Shown piece after piece: positions 29,069 through 38,722 of a stretch of DNA of 64,000 nt. How positions within the stretch are numbered: position 1 is the first letter of the stretch; each line of letters starts with the position of its first letter. Source of the stretch: Verticiella alkaliphila. Lineage in GTDB: Bacteria; Pseudomonadota; Gammaproteobacteria; Burkholderiales; Burkholderiaceae_B. The stretch is taken from assembly GCF_018904615.1 (NCBI RefSeq), contig NZ_JADCNH010000011.1, positions 54,807 to 118,806 of the forward strand. Direction: 5' to 3'. Below the pieces are notes generated by a model. The model worked only from the letters and a program-made list of their open reading frames with translations, was not told the DNA's origin and did not search any database. The position numbers and the translations under genes are program-made.

Positions 29069-29560
29069 GTGTCCTTGCGTGTCATCCCTGCCGATCTGTC
29101 CCAGTCTGCGCATGCGCAGGCCCTCGTCGACCTTCTGGATGCCTATGCGCGCGATCCGATGGGCGGAGGCGAGCCTTTGTCGGCGGACACCCGGGCGCGC
29201 CTGCCGGCTGCGCTGAACGGGCGTCCTGGCGCGCATGTTCTCATCGCTTACCGAGATGACGTGCCCGTCGGCCTGCTCAATGCCTTCGAGGGCTTCTCGA
29301 CATTTGCCTGCCAACCCATCCTCAACATCCATGACCTCGCGGTGCTGGCCGAGCATCGCGGTCACGGGGTGTCGCGTGCGCTCATGCAGGCTGCCGAAGT
29401 GCTGGCCCGCGAGATTGGCGCCTGCAAGCTCACGCTCGAAGTGCTCTCGGGCAATACGATCGCCCAGGCAGCCTACGCACGATTCGGCTTTGCGCAGTAC
29501 ACGTTGGACCCGGCCCAGGGCACGGCGCAGTTCTGGCAGAAGCTGTTGCCGGCCGGCTGA
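29069..29560 (+). CDS. GNAT-family N-acetyltransferase
   Basis: A 163-residue GNAT protein. ILNIHDLAVLAEHRGHGVSR holds the acetyl-CoA pyrophosphate-binding R/Q-x-x-G-x-A/G loop (EHRGHGVSRAL) and LEVLSGNTIAQAAYARFGF is the typical GNAT C-terminal half. The GTG start at 29069 has GGAG 8 nt upstream; no suitable ATG exists. Substrate unknown. Convergent with the secreted protein that follows (13 bp between stops). Confidence 0.85.
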   Translation: MSLRVIPADLSQSAHAQALVDLLDAYARDPMGGGEPLSADTRARLPAALNGRPGAHVLIAYRDDVPVGLLNAFEGFSTFACQPILNIHDLAVLAEHRGHGVSRALMQAAEVLAREIGACKLTLEVLSGNTIAQAAYARFGFAQYTLDPAQGTAQFWQKLLPAG

Positions 29561-29573
29561 GGCCCTTCAGCGC

Positions 29574-30440
29574 TCAGCCCGCCAGCCGGTGCAGCTGCAC
29601 CGGCACCGGGTACTGCTTGCCATCGAACTGCAGCGTCTCGGTCTCGGTGCGGTGTTTCTGCGTACGCGTCATGCAGTCCTGCCCCTTGGGCTTGTTCACG
29701 TTCGTCTCGGATTCGCTGCGCAGCACAATGTCCTGCATGCCGCGCGTGGCCGTGGGCGCCATCGAGAGCGTCACCGACATGCTGTGGAATTCGCCTGCGC
29801 AGTTGGTGTCCCATTCGCCGTATTCCGCGTTGACCACGAGATCGCTCATGACGAGGCGTAGCGGCCCCGTGTCACCGCGGGGGCGGTCAAAAAGATACAG
29901 CGTGGTCTCCGATGCCGGGTTGGCACGCGAGTTGTTTTCGCGTGTCACGCGCACGCCAAAGGCGCGGTTGTTCTGCGAGACGTTGTAGCGCGCGGTGTCG
30001 ATCGTGATGTCGCGCAGCATCATCGCGTCGTCGGACGCCGCATCGGCCAGGCGATAGAACTGTCGCCGTTCGCTGGTGGCCGCATCCACCACCAGCACGT
30101 CGAGATCCGCCTTGTGCTCGACGTCGCTGTCCACGCTCGGGTCCAGCAGGGGCACGACCACCAGCAGGAGGTCATCGCGCGCGGGCCACGGCTTGCAGGT
30201 GACGACATGCGCGTTGTAGCTGTCCGGGCCGTCGCGGGCGATGTCCAGCACGCGATTGTCCGAGACGCGGTAGCGGTCGTTCTCGGGGTGATCCGCCGGC
30301 GAGGGCAGGGGCGACAGACCGGCGTAGGTGGCCTGCACGATCGGAAGCAGCGGGCCGCAGTCTGCCGCGGCAAAGGCCGAGGGGCTGGCGAGGGCGAGCG
30401 TGGCGGCGAGGGCGCAGATCAGAGGGCGTACGGCGGTCAT
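29574..30440 (-). CDS. Secreted protein of unknown function
   Basis: A 288-residue exported protein; start MTAVRPLICALAATLALASP with signal cleavage near AFA-AADCG. The mature part has no motif I recognise; it is rich in Asp/Arg/Thr and contains three Cys residues in the N-terminal and central thirds (ADCGP, VTCKPW, DTNCAG) plus one near the end (GQDCMTR), so two disulphides are possible. Divergent from Bug gene 4. Confidence 0.7.
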   Translation of the reverse strand: MTAVRPLICALAATLALASPSAFAAADCGPLLPIVQATYAGLSPLPSPADHPENDRYRVSDNRVLDIARDGPDSYNAHVVTCKPWPARDDLLLVVVPLLDPSVDSDVEHKADLDVLVVDAATSERRQFYRLADAASDDAMMLRDITIDTARYNVSQNNRAFGVRVTRENNSRANPASETTLYLFDRPRGDTGPLRLVMSDLVVNAEYGEWDTNCAGEFHSMSVTLSMAPTATRGMQDIVLRSESETNVNKPKGQDCMTRTQKHRTETETLQFDGKQYPVPVQLHRLAG

Positions 30441-30688
30441 GGTGGACAGGCGAGGTGACGGTGCGGGCGATCTTACACCGGGGCGGCCGCCTGTCAGGTG
30501 CCACGCGGGGCGCCGCGAGGCTCGCTCGGGTGATATCGGTTTGCTATGGCCCGCCACGCAACCGGTATTGGACCGCTCTCGGGCCGCCCACTAGGATGCC
30601 TTTGGACACGACGTCCACCGCGAAGGTGCCGTGAGAGCGCCACGCGCCATCGCCCGGCTGGCCTGCCGGGCGCAGCCAGGAGACCGGC

Positions 30689-31669
30689 ATGACCTTCCCC
30701 CCGTTGCAACGCATTGCCCTCGTCGGCCTGTTGGCCGCGTTGGGCGCTTCTCCTGTCAGTGCCACCGAGTCCTGGCCCGCCAAGCCGGTGACGATCGTGG
30801 TGTCGTTCGTGCCCGGCGGGGCGACGGATCTCGTGGGCCGCATCCTGGCCGAAGGCCTGGGCAAGCGCCTGGGCCAGCCGGTCGTGGTCGCCAACCGCCC
30901 GGGCGCTGGCGGGCAGGTGGGCACGGAATACGTCGCCACACAGCCGGCCGATGGCTACACCTTGCTGATCAGTGCCACAGGGCACGTCATGGCGCCGACC
31001 CTGCAGCGCAACGTGCAGTACGAGCCGGTGGGCAGCTTCGCGCCGATCTCGCTGCTCATCACCATGCCGAATCTGCTGGTGGTGAACCCGGCCTTGCCGC
31101 CGCAGGATCTCGCGCAGTTCCTGGCCTGGGGCAAGCAGCAGCCCAGCATCTCGTATGGTTCGGCCGGCACGGGCGGTGCCACGCACCTGTCGGGCGAAAT
31201 GTTCCGACATCGCACTGGCCTGGCGATGTCGCACGTGCCCTACAAGGGCAATGGACCGTCCATGGTGGACGTGATGGCCGGCCACATCCCGGCGGCCTTC
31301 GTCGATACGGTGAGCGTGGGCGATCTGGTGCACACCGGCAAGGTGAGGGCGGTGGCAGTGACCAGTGCGCAGCGCAGCAAGCTGTATCCCGACGTGGCCA
31401 CGGTGGCCGAGTCGGGCTATCCGGGCTACGACCTGCAGAACTGGGTAGGCCTCTACGCGCCGGCCGGCACGCCGCCCGCGATCGTCACCCGGCTCAACCA
31501 GGAGGTCAATGCGATCATGGGCGCGCCCGAGACGGTGGCACGCCTGGAGAAGCTCGGCGCCGACAGCACGAACGGCCTGGACGCCGCGCAGTTCCGCCAG
31601 TTCGTGCTGGACGAAGTCGGCAAGTGGCGCGAGACGGTGAGGGTGACGGGCGTGACCGTCGAGAACTGA
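30689..31669 (+). CDS. Bug/TctC-type solute-binding protein 4
   Basis: A 326-residue periplasmic receptor. Signal peptide ends near VSA-TESWP; then WPAKPVTIVVSFVPGGATDL, VANRPGAGGQVGTEYVATQP, GSAGTGGATHLSGEMFRHRT, HVPYKGNGPSMVDVMAGH, YPDVATVAESGYPGYDLQNW. ATG 30689 has an AGGAGA ribosome site. It stands alone between a divergent secreted protein and convergent lysS, so context gives no ligand. The 248 bp upstream gap holds no other gene I can support. Confidence 0.92.
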   Translation: MTFPPLQRIALVGLLAALGASPVSATESWPAKPVTIVVSFVPGGATDLVGRILAEGLGKRLGQPVVVANRPGAGGQVGTEYVATQPADGYTLLISATGHVMAPTLQRNVQYEPVGSFAPISLLITMPNLLVVNPALPPQDLAQFLAWGKQQPSISYGSAGTGGATHLSGEMFRHRTGLAMSHVPYKGNGPSMVDVMAGHIPAAFVDTVSVGDLVHTGKVRAVAVTSAQRSKLYPDVATVAESGYPGYDLQNWVGLYAPAGTPPAIVTRLNQEVNAIMGAPETVARLEKLGADSTNGLDAAQFRQFVLDEVGKWRETVRVTGVTVEN

Positions 31670-31722
31670 CAGGCACGCGGGGGAACGGGCAAGCCGCGCG
31701 TGCGCAGCCTGCCCCACCAGAC

Positions 31723-33243
31723 TCAGTCTTCCCGGCGCAGATGTGGAAAGAGGATCACATCGCGGATGCTCGGGCTGTCGGTGAGCAGCATCACCAGGCG
31801 ATCCAGGCCGATGCCGCAGCCGCCCGTGGGGGGCATGCCGTATTCCAGGGCACGGATGTAGTCCGCGTCGTAGAACATGGCTTCCTCGTCGCCCGCATCC
31901 TTGGCGGCGACCTGCGCCTGGAAGCGCTCGGCCTGGTCTTCCGGATCGTTGAGCTCGGAGAAGCCGTTGGCCAGCTCGCGGCCCACCATGAAGAGCTCGA
32001 AGCGCTCGGTGATGCCGGGCTGGGTGTCCGATGCCCGCGCGAGCGGCGAGACTTCCACGGGGTAGTCGATGATGAAGGTCGGCTCCCACAGCTGCGACTC
32101 GGCGGTTTCCTCGAAGAGCGCGAGTTGCAGGGCGCCCACGCCGGCATTGGCGAGCGGGGCGGCCGTCACGTCCACGCCGCGCTTCTTCAGTTCGGCGCGC
32201 AGCACGTCCACGTCGTCCAGCAGCGATTGCGTGAACTGCGGGGCGTACTTCAGGATCGCTTCGCAGATCGTCAGGCGATGGAAGGGCTTGGACAGGTCCA
32301 GCTCGCGGCCCTGGTAGGTCAGCACGGCGCTGCCCGTGGCGGCAATGGCCGTTTCGCGCAGCAGCGTTTCGGTGAAGTCCATCAGCCAGCGGTAATCCAC
32401 GTAGGCCGCGTAGAACTCCATCATCGTGAATTCGGGGTTGTGCCGCGGGCTCACGCCTTCGTTACGGAAGCTGCGGTTGATCTCGAACACCCGCTCGAAG
32501 CCGCCCACGATGAGGCGCTTCAGATACAGCTCGGGCGCGATGCGCAGGAACATCTGCATGTCCAGCGCATTGTGATGCGTGACGAAGGGCTTGGCCGCGG
32601 CGCCCCCCGGAATGGGGTGCAGCATGGGCGTCTCGACTTCCAGGAAGCCCGCGTCCGTCATCAGCTGGCGCACGGTGGACATCGCCTTGCTGCGCGCCTG
32701 GAAGGTGCGGCGCGTGTCTTCGGTCATGACCAGATCGACGTAGCGCTGGCGATAGCGCAGCTCCGTGTCGGCCACGCCATGGAACTTGTCCGGCAGGGGG
32801 CGCAGCGACTTGGACAGCAGACGCACGCTGGACGCCTTGATGGAGAGCTCGCCCTTGTTCGTCTTGAAGACGGTGCCTTCGACGGCGACGATGTCGCCGA
32901 TGTCCCACTGTTTGAAGGCCGCGTAGGGCTCGTCGCCCAGCACGCCGCGATCCAGGTAGACCTGGATGCGGCCGGTGCCGTCCTGCAGCGTGGCAAAGCT
33001 CGCCTTGCCCATGATGCGCTTCAACATCATGCGTCCGGCCACGCTCGCGCCGATGGCCTCGGCCTCGAGCGCTTCCTGCGGTTTCTCGCCGTGCTCGGCA
33101 TGCAGCCCAGCGGCGCGGGCGGAGGGCGTGAAATCGTTCGGGAAGGCGGGGCCCGCCTCACGCAGCTTGGCGAGTTTGCTGCGCCGTTCGGCGATCAGGC
33201 GGTTCTCGTCGAGCGGCGCGGACGGCGCGGAAGTGTCGGTCAT
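31723..33243 (-). CDS. lysS: Lysyl-tRNA synthetase, class II
   Basis: A 506-residue class II LysRS. It has the N-terminal OB-fold ([20 protein letters not shown], then [13 protein letters not shown]), motif 2 with [20 protein letters not shown], and motif 3 [20 protein letters not shown] followed by DVILFPHLR. Start ATG at 33243 ([20 protein letters not shown]); upstream in-frame codons overlap the preceding gene and lack similarity. It is 16 bp after the SDR gene in the leftward prfB-SDR-lysS unit. Confidence 0.97.
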   Translation of the reverse strand: MTDTSAPSAPLDENRLIAERRSKLAKLREAGPAFPNDFTPSARAAGLHAEHGEKPQEALEAEAIGASVAGRMMLKRIMGKASFATLQDGTGRIQVYLDRGVLGDEPYAAFKQWDIGDIVAVEGTVFKTNKGELSIKASSVRLLSKSLRPLPDKFHGVADTELRYRQRYVDLVMTEDTRRTFQARSKAMSTVRQLMTDAGFLEVETPMLHPIPGGAAAKPFVTHHNALDMQMFLRIAPELYLKRLIVGGFERVFEINRSFRNEGVSPRHNPEFTMMEFYAAYVDYRWLMDFTETLLRETAIAATGSAVLTYQGRELDLSKPFHRLTICEAILKYAPQFTQSLLDDVDVLRAELKKRGVDVTAAPLANAGVGALQLALFEETAESQLWEPTFIIDYPVEVSPLARASDTQPGITERFELFMVGRELANGFSELNDPEDQAERFQAQVAAKDAGDEEAMFYDADYIRALEYGMPPTGGCGIGLDRLVMLLTDSPSIRDVILFPHLRRED

Positions 33244-33259
33244 GATGCGAGGCTGAGAA

Positions 33260-34009
33260 TCAATAGTGGCGGATGTCGTCGACGTCGGTGGCACCGAAGT
33301 CGTCCCGCTCGAGGTAAGTGAGAATGCGGCTGGCCACGTCAGCGGGCGCAGCGAGCTGGCCTTCGGCGTGGAGGGTCTGGAATCGCGTCAGCGAGGGGAA
33401 ATCCTCGGCCGGCGTGGCGCGGATCTGTTCCTGCATGGCGGTGTCCACCACGCCCGGGGCGAGCGAGACGATACGCGCGCCCTGCTGGCCCTGTTCGGCC
33501 TTCACGGCACGCGCATGCATGTCCAGCGCCGCCTTGGAGGCGCAGTACACGCTCCAGCCCGACACCGGATTGCGCCCGGCACCGGAGGAGATGTGCAGGA
33601 TGCGCCGGTTCGCCGTGAGCCCGCGCGTGGCGTGCAGGAAGTGGCCGGTGAACACCATGGCCGCAGTCACGTTCAGGTTCAGCGCGGCGGCGATGGCGTC
33701 GGCCTGCTGCAGGCCCACGGGGCCGACCGGCCCCAATGTGCCTGCATTGTTGATGAGGAGATAACGCTGCGCGTTGCGCGGCATGCCGGCAAACACGCGG
33801 GTGGCGGCTGCCTGGGCGCTGGCCGGGTGGGCCAGGTCGACCGTGTGCTCGTCCAGCGTGCAGCCGTGTGAGAGCGCGTGGCGGGCGAGATCCGGGTGCA
33901 GATTGCGCGCGAGCGTGATGAGGTGCGTGCCCTCACGCGCCAGACCGAAGGCCAGCGCCGCGCCCAGGCCGCGCGAGGCCCCCGTCAGAATCGCCACCGT
34001 GTGCGTCAT
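33260..34009 (-). CDS. Short-chain dehydrogenase/reductase
   Basis: A 249-residue classical SDR: cofactor motif [15 protein letters not shown] (T-G-x3-G-x-G), NNAG at [13 protein letters not shown], catalytic Ser in [11 protein letters not shown] and Y-x3-K in [15 protein letters not shown]. Similar to sepiapterin reductase-like/benzil reductase-type SDRs. It sits between prfB and lysS, 4 bp downstream of the prfB stop and 16 bp upstream of lysS, so it is co-transcribed with translation genes. Substrate unknown. Confidence 0.88.
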   Translation of the reverse strand: MTHTVAILTGASRGLGAALAFGLAREGTHLITLARNLHPDLARHALSHGCTLDEHTVDLAHPASAQAAATRVFAGMPRNAQRYLLINNAGTLGPVGPVGLQQADAIAAALNLNVTAAMVFTGHFLHATRGLTANRRILHISSGAGRNPVSGWSVYCASKAALDMHARAVKAEQGQQGARIVSLAPGVVDTAMQEQIRATPAEDFPSLTRFQTLHAEGQLAAPADVASRILTYLERDDFGATDVDDIRHY

Positions 34010-34013
34010 CCGC

Positions 34014-35118
34014 TCAGACTCCTTGCTTCAGGCTGGCCTGGATGAACGGATCGAGATCGCCGTCCAGGACTTTCTGGGTGTTCGAGATTTCCACGTTGGT
34101 GCGCAGATCCTTGATGCGGCTCTGGTCCAGCACGTAGGAGCGGATCTGGTGGCCCCAGCCCACATCGGTCTTGGAATCTTCCAGCTGCTGCTGCTGGGCC
34201 ATGCGCTCGCGCATTTCCTTCTCATAGAGCTTGGAGCGCAGCATGGCCATGGCTTCGGCGCGGTTGCGGTGCTGCGAACGATCGTTCTGGCACTGCACGA
34301 CGATGCCCGAGGGCACGTGGGTGATCCGCACGGCCGAATCGGTCTTGTTGATGTGCTGACCGCCCGCGCCGCTCGCGCGGTAGGTGTCGATGCGCAGATC
34401 CGCCGGGTTGACCTCGATTTCCACCGTGTCGTCCACTTCCGGATACACGAAGAGGCTCGCGAAGGACGTGTGGCGGCCGCCCGACGAATCGAAGGGGCTC
34501 TTGCGCACCAGGCGGTGCACGCCGGTTTCCGAGCGCAGGTAGCCGTAGGCGTACTCGCCCTCGACCTTGATGGTGGCCGACTTGAGCCCGGCGATTTCGC
34601 CTTCGGACTCTTCCAGCACTTCCGTCTTGAAGCCCTTGCGCTCGCAATACTTCAGGTACTGGCGCAGCAGCATGGACGCCCAGTCCTGGGCCTCGGTGCC
34701 GCCGGCGCCGGCCTGGATGTCGATGAAGCAGTTGAGCGGATCGGCCGGGTTGGAAAACATCCGGCGGAATTCCAGCCCTTCCAGGCGCGCCTGGAAAGCG
34801 TCGGCATCGGCCTCGATGGCTTCGAGGGTGGCATCGTCGTCATCGGAGGACGCGAGCTCGAAGAGCTCCAGCGAATCCCCGAGGCCCTGGCCGAGTTCGG
34901 TCAGGGTGACGACGACTTCCTCGAGCGCCTTCTTCTCGCGGCCGAGATCCTGCGCATGCTTGGGATCGTTCCAGACCGCGGGATCTTCTAGTTCAGCGTT
35001 GACGACGTGCAGGCGTTCCGTTTTGCCAGCGTAGTCAAAGATAGCTCCGAAGAGACCTTTCGCGCTCGATGTAGTCGTTCAGGCGGGCGGCGAGTAGGTT
35101 CTGGCGTTCGGCTTCCAT
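34014..35118 (-). CDS. prfB: Peptide chain release factor 2 (programmed +1 frameshift)
   Basis: RF2 releases peptides at UGA and UAA. It is encoded in two frames: residues 1-27 from ATG 35118 ([20 protein letters not shown] then RSLRSYL) end in UGA at 35037-35035; a +1 shift continues as [20 protein letters not shown] to the stop at 34014, giving 367 residues. The GGQ catalytic motif ([18 protein letters not shown]) and stop-codon-recognition SPF ([12 protein letters not shown]) are present. Not a mutation: this is the conserved autoregulatory shift. Leads the prfB-SDR-lysS unit. Confidence 0.97.
35034..35050 (-). promoter_or_regulatory. prfB programmed frameshift site
   Basis: On the coding strand, the slippery CTT-TGA-C (35040-35034) is preceded by an internal Shine-Dalgarno-like GGAG (35050-35047 region), matching the arrangement in E. 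coli where slow RF2 termination at UGA favours the +1 shift. Spacing between the Shine-Dalgarno core and CTT is about 4 nt. Confidence 0.9.
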
Positions 35119-35350
35119 GGCGATTCCTGTGCGGAGCACGGCGCGCGCAAGGCGCACCGCCTCATTGATTCGGGCCACACGAGACGTACGGCCGCTTCAC
35201 GATTCGGGTCAACCGAACATTTTACCTCGCGCGCGTGCAGAGGCTTGAGGCGAGGGGGCGAGCGTTAGAATTCCGACATGGGCGGCACGTCGCATGCCGC
35301 CTCATCAGGCTAATGTCGCCGTACACCCCCACCGTCATCCATTCCCCGTC

Positions 35351-36111
35351 ATGTCCCTGCGTCCCCTCCTGATCCTCCAGACCGGCAATCCTCCGAAGGC
35401 TGTCAGCGCCACGCACGGCGGCTTCGACGCCATGGTGCAGGCGCAGGCCGGGCTTGCGCCCGAGCGCACGACGGTGGTGAAAGTCTATGCAGGCGAGACG
35501 CTGGCGGACCCGGCGACGTACGCAGCGGCCATCATCACGGCTCGCCCGCGAACGTGACGGACCGGGACGCCTGGAGCCTGGAGACGGCCGAATGGCTGCG
35601 CCGCGCGGTGGCGGCCGATCTGCCTGTGCTCGGCATCTGCTATGGTCACCAGCTGATGGCCGAGGCACTGGGCGGGCAGGTGGGCTTCAATCCGGCCGGC
35701 CGCGAAACTGGCACCCAGCAGGTGGAGCGCACGCCCGAGGCGGCGCATGACCCGCTCGCCGCAGCGTTGCCAACGACGTTCCCCGCGCATTTCATCCACG
35801 AACAGAGTGTGCTGACGCCGCCGCCCGGTGCCGTGATCCTGGCCCGCAACGGCCACGATGCCCACCAGATGCTGCGTTTCGCGCTGCATGCCTGGGGCGT
35901 GCAGTTCCATCCCGAATTCGACGCGCCGATCATGCGCACCTATGTCGACGTGATGGGCGAGCGCCTGGCCGACGAAGGGGCCGACGTCCCGGCGCTCGCG
36001 CGTGGCGTGGCGGACACCGAGGCCGCGACGGCCGTGCTGCGCGCCTTCGTGGCGGCCTATGGACGTGAGCCTGCATTGGCCGACAGCGCCGAGTCGAATG
36101 ACGCCCGTTGA
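35351..36111 (+). pseudogene. Class I glutamine amidotransferase (GuaA-like), frameshifted
   Basis: Starts MSLRPLLILQTGNPPKAVSA at 35351; the frame stops shortly after AAAIIT, and the family sequence resumes in another frame as TDRDAWSLETAEWLRR. One extra G in the CACGGCTCGCC tract (35536-35546) restores IITGSPANVTDRDAW and a 253-residue protein. The triad nucleophile is in VLGICYGHQLMAEALGG and the His/Glu in GVQFHPEFD. These stand-alone GATase domains resemble the YfeJ group; substrate unknown. The end overlaps the start of the haemoglobin gene by 14 bp, implying one transcription unit with the two following genes. Confidence 0.82.
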
Positions 36112-36544
36112 GCGCGCGCAAGCCGCACGCCCCTTGAATCTGCAGCTCAGCCCCGCGGGCTCGGAGGCGGAGATCACCGAGCTCGTGCGCGCCTTCTACG
36201 ATCGCGTGCGGGCGGACGCCGAGCTCGGGCCGATCTTCGCCGCCCACGTCGACGATTGGGACGCGCACCTCGTGCGGCTGTCGGATTTCTGGTCGTCGCT
36301 GCTACGCGGCACCGCGCGCTTCAGCGGCTCGCCCATGCAGAAGCATGCGGCACTGCCCGGCCTCACGGAAGCCTTGTTCCAGCGTTGGCTGAGCCTCTTT
36401 CACGACACCTGCGCCGCCTTGCCCAATCGTGTGCTGGCCGAGCGGGCAGAGCTGCTCGCCGGCCGCGTCGCGCGCAGCCTGTGGATGGGGTATCAGCTGC
36501 AGCAGGCGCCAGAGGCGCCCGTGCGGGATCTCGGACCGGGCTGA
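36098..36544 (+). CDS. Group III truncated haemoglobin
   Basis: A 148-residue protein with the 2-over-2 globin fold pattern: ITELVRAFYDRVRADAELGP, IFAAHVDDWDAHLVRLSDFW, SSLLRGTARFSGSPMQKHAA (His of MQKH is the likely proximal haem ligand), and a C-terminal helix RVARSLWMGYQLQQAP. Group III globins bind O2/NO/peroxide; the role in vivo is generally unclear. ATG 36098 overlaps the end of the amidotransferase gene. Part of a three-gene rightward set inserted between prfB and recJ. Confidence 0.88.
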   Translation: MTPVERAQAARPLNLQLSPAGSEAEITELVRAFYDRVRADAELGPIFAAHVDDWDAHLVRLSDFWSSLLRGTARFSGSPMQKHAALPGLTEALFQRWLSLFHDTCAALPNRVLAERAELLAGRVARSLWMGYQLQQAPEAPVRDLGPG

Positions 36545-36603
36545 TCGCCGAGTCTGGTCCCGGCCGTTCCATCTATCTACTGTCTTTTCACGAGGTACCG
36601 CCT

Positions 36604-36981
36604 GTGTCGTCTCCCTCCGCCCACCTGGTGCGTTTCAGCGCCGGCCCGCAGACCGATCCGGTGGTGCGCAAGCCCAGTCGTCCTGTTTCAGGAGATACGG
36701 AGTTCCGCATCACGACGGGCTTCGTGGCCGAGCGCGGCGGCGCCGAGGCTGGCGTGTGGGAAAGCACGGCCGGCGTCTTTCGCGCGGATACGACGGGCTA
36801 CATCGAATTCGGCTACATCGTCGAAGGCGAGGCGCGTCTCGTCGATCCGGATGGCACCGTGCATGCGCTGCGCATGGGCGACCCTTTCGTGATGCCGGAA
36901 GGCTACAAGGGCCACTGGGAAGTGGACCACTTCGTGAAGAAGGTGTTCTTCGTGAGCCCGGTGCCGGCGCAGGCGGAATAG
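36604..36981 (+). CDS. Cupin-fold protein (DUF861/EutQ-like)
   Basis: A 125-residue single-domain cupin: GVWESTAGVFRADTTGYIEF then GYIVEGEARLVDPDGTVHAL and GDPFVMPEGYKGHWEV. It resembles (S)-ureidoglycine aminohydrolase-like/EutQ-type cupins but has no purine or ethanolamine genes nearby. Start is a GTG at 36604, with a GAGG about 9 nt upstream. It follows the haemoglobin gene by 59 bp and is convergent with recJ. Confidence 0.8.
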   Translation: MSSPSAHLVRFSAGPQTDPVVRKPSRPVSGDTEFRITTGFVAERGGAEAGVWESTAGVFRADTTGYIEFGYIVEGEARLVDPDGTVHALRMGDPFVMPEGYKGHWEVDHFVKKVFFVSPVPAQAE

Positions 36982-37014
36982 ACCTTTACGCCGAGGCAGC
37001 GTGGGCCGTCTCAC

Positions 37015-38721
37015 TCACGCCGCTTCGGCGTGCTCCAGCACCAGTTGCACCGACACCATGCCGTTCCAGCTGTTCGACTCCAGCCGGTATGCTGCCTGGA
37101 TCATCTCCGGCAGGAGTTCAGTGCGGCCGAACCAGATCGCGTCAAAGCGCTGGTGACCGCGCTCCAGCGCGAGCTTCAGGTGCTTGCCGCCCACGAGCCG
37201 CTGACCGCGCACGGTGAACGTGTCTGAGAACACGGGTGCCGGAAAGCCTGAGCCCCACACCTCCCGATTCAGCATGCCGGCCACGTCGACATTGGCATAG
37301 CCCGATTCGAGCGAGCCGTCCGTCTCGAGCAGCGGCTCGAAACTGTGGCGTCCGGTGAGCTCGCGCACGGCCTCGTCGAAGGCCGGGATGAAGATCGGCA
37401 AGTCCAGTTCGGCCAGCGTGAGGCCTGCCGCCATGGCGTGGCCGCCAAATTTCGGGATGAGGCCCGGCTGGCGCTTGGCGACGAGATCCAGGGCGTCGCG
37501 CAGATGCACGTCCGGGATGGATCGGCCCGAGCCGCGCAGCTCGCCGTCGCCGGCGGGCGCGAAGGCCAGCGTCGGGCGCCAGAATTTTTCCTTCAGTCGC
37601 GAGGCCACCAGGCCCACGACACCCTGGTGCCAGCCCGGGTCGTAGACGCACAGCGTCGCGCGCTCCTGACTCTCGATGCCTTCGCAGGCAGCGAGCGCCT
37701 GTTCGCGCATCGTCGCTTCGATGTCGCGGCGCTCGCGGTTCATGCCATCGAGTTCGCGCGCCAGCGCCAGGGCCTCGGCCTCGTCGTCCGTGATGAGGCA
37801 ACGGATGCCCAGGCCCATGTCGGACAAACGGCCTGCCGCATTGATGCGCGGGCCAAGCGCGAAGCCCAGATCGAACCCGCTCGCGGCGCGCGGCTCGCGG
37901 CCAGCGACGGCAAAGAGGGCGCGCACACCGGGCTGCATGAGGCCTTTGCGCATGCGCGCCAGGCCTTGCATGACGAGCAGTCGGTTGTTGGCATCCAGGC
38001 GCACCACGTCCGCCACGGTGCCCAGCGCCACCAGGTCGACCAGGGCGTTCAGACGAGGGCCGCCATCGGGGGCATAGACGCCGCGGCGGCGCAACTCGGC
38101 GCGCAAGCCCAGCATCAGATAGAAGATCACGCCCACACCGGCCAGGTTCTTGGAGGCGAAGCCGCAGCCCGGCTGGTTCGGGTTCACGATGGCCAGGGCA
38201 TTCGGCAGGGTGTCGCCCGGCAGGTGGTGATCGGTGATGAGCACCTGCATGCCGGCCGCGCGGGCGGCTTCCACGCCGTCCACGCTGGCGATGCCGTTGT
38301 CCACGGTGACGAGCATGTCGGGCTTGCCGGCTGGATGCACGGCGGCCAGGGCCACCACCGCCGGCGACAGGCCATAGCCTGTCTCGAAGCGATTGGGCAC
38401 GAGGAAGTCGACGGTGGCGCCCATGGCGCGCAGCGCGCGCACGGCCACGGCACACGCGGTGGCGCCGTCGCAATCGTAGTCGGCCACGACCAGCAGGCGA
38501 TCGCCGCGCGCGATGGCGTCGGCCAGCACGATGGCCGCCTTCTCGCAGTGCGTGAGCTGGGCGGGCGCGAGGAGCGCGCCCCACTCGGCCCGCAGGTGAT
38601 CCGGGTGCTCCACGCCCCGCGCAGCCCACAGGCGGGCCAGCAGCGGATGGATGCCGGCGCGCAGCAGCGCGTCCAGGGCAGCGGGTTGAGCACGGCGAAG
38701 GGTGAGGCGGGGCAAAGGCAA
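37015..38721 (-). CDS. recJ: Single-stranded-DNA exonuclease RecJ
   Basis: A 568-residue 5'-3' ssDNA exonuclease used in recombination and mismatch repair. DHH-family motifs: LLVVADYDCDGATACAVAVR, MLVTVDNGIASVDG, VLITDHHLPGDTLPNALAIV, AAGRLSDMGLGIRCL, and the DHHA1 motif FGGHAMAAGLTL. The start is a TTG at 38721 backed by AGGAG 8-12 nt upstream; the Shine-Dalgarno lies within the last codons of the preceding gene, indicating coupling to it. Confidence 0.96.
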   Translation of the reverse strand: MPLPRLTLRRAQPAALDALLRAGIHPLLARLWAARGVEHPDHLRAEWGALLAPAQLTHCEKAAIVLADAIARGDRLLVVADYDCDGATACAVAVRALRAMGATVDFLVPNRFETGYGLSPAVVALAAVHPAGKPDMLVTVDNGIASVDGVEAARAAGMQVLITDHHLPGDTLPNALAIVNPNQPGCGFASKNLAGVGVIFYLMLGLRAELRRRGVYAPDGGPRLNALVDLVALGTVADVVRLDANNRLLVMQGLARMRKGLMQPGVRALFAVAGREPRAASGFDLGFALGPRINAAGRLSDMGLGIRCLITDDEAEALALARELDGMNRERRDIEATMREQALAACEGIESQERATLCVYDPGWHQGVVGLVASRLKEKFWRPTLAFAPAGDGELRGSGRSIPDVHLRDALDLVAKRQPGLIPKFGGHAMAAGLTLAELDLPIFIPAFDEAVRELTGRHSFEPLLETDGSLESGYANVDVAGMLNREVWGSGFPAPVFSDTFTVRGQRLVGGKHLKLALERGHQRFDAIWFGRTELLPEMIQAAYRLESNSWNGMVSVQLVLEHAEAA

Positions 38722-38722
38722 A

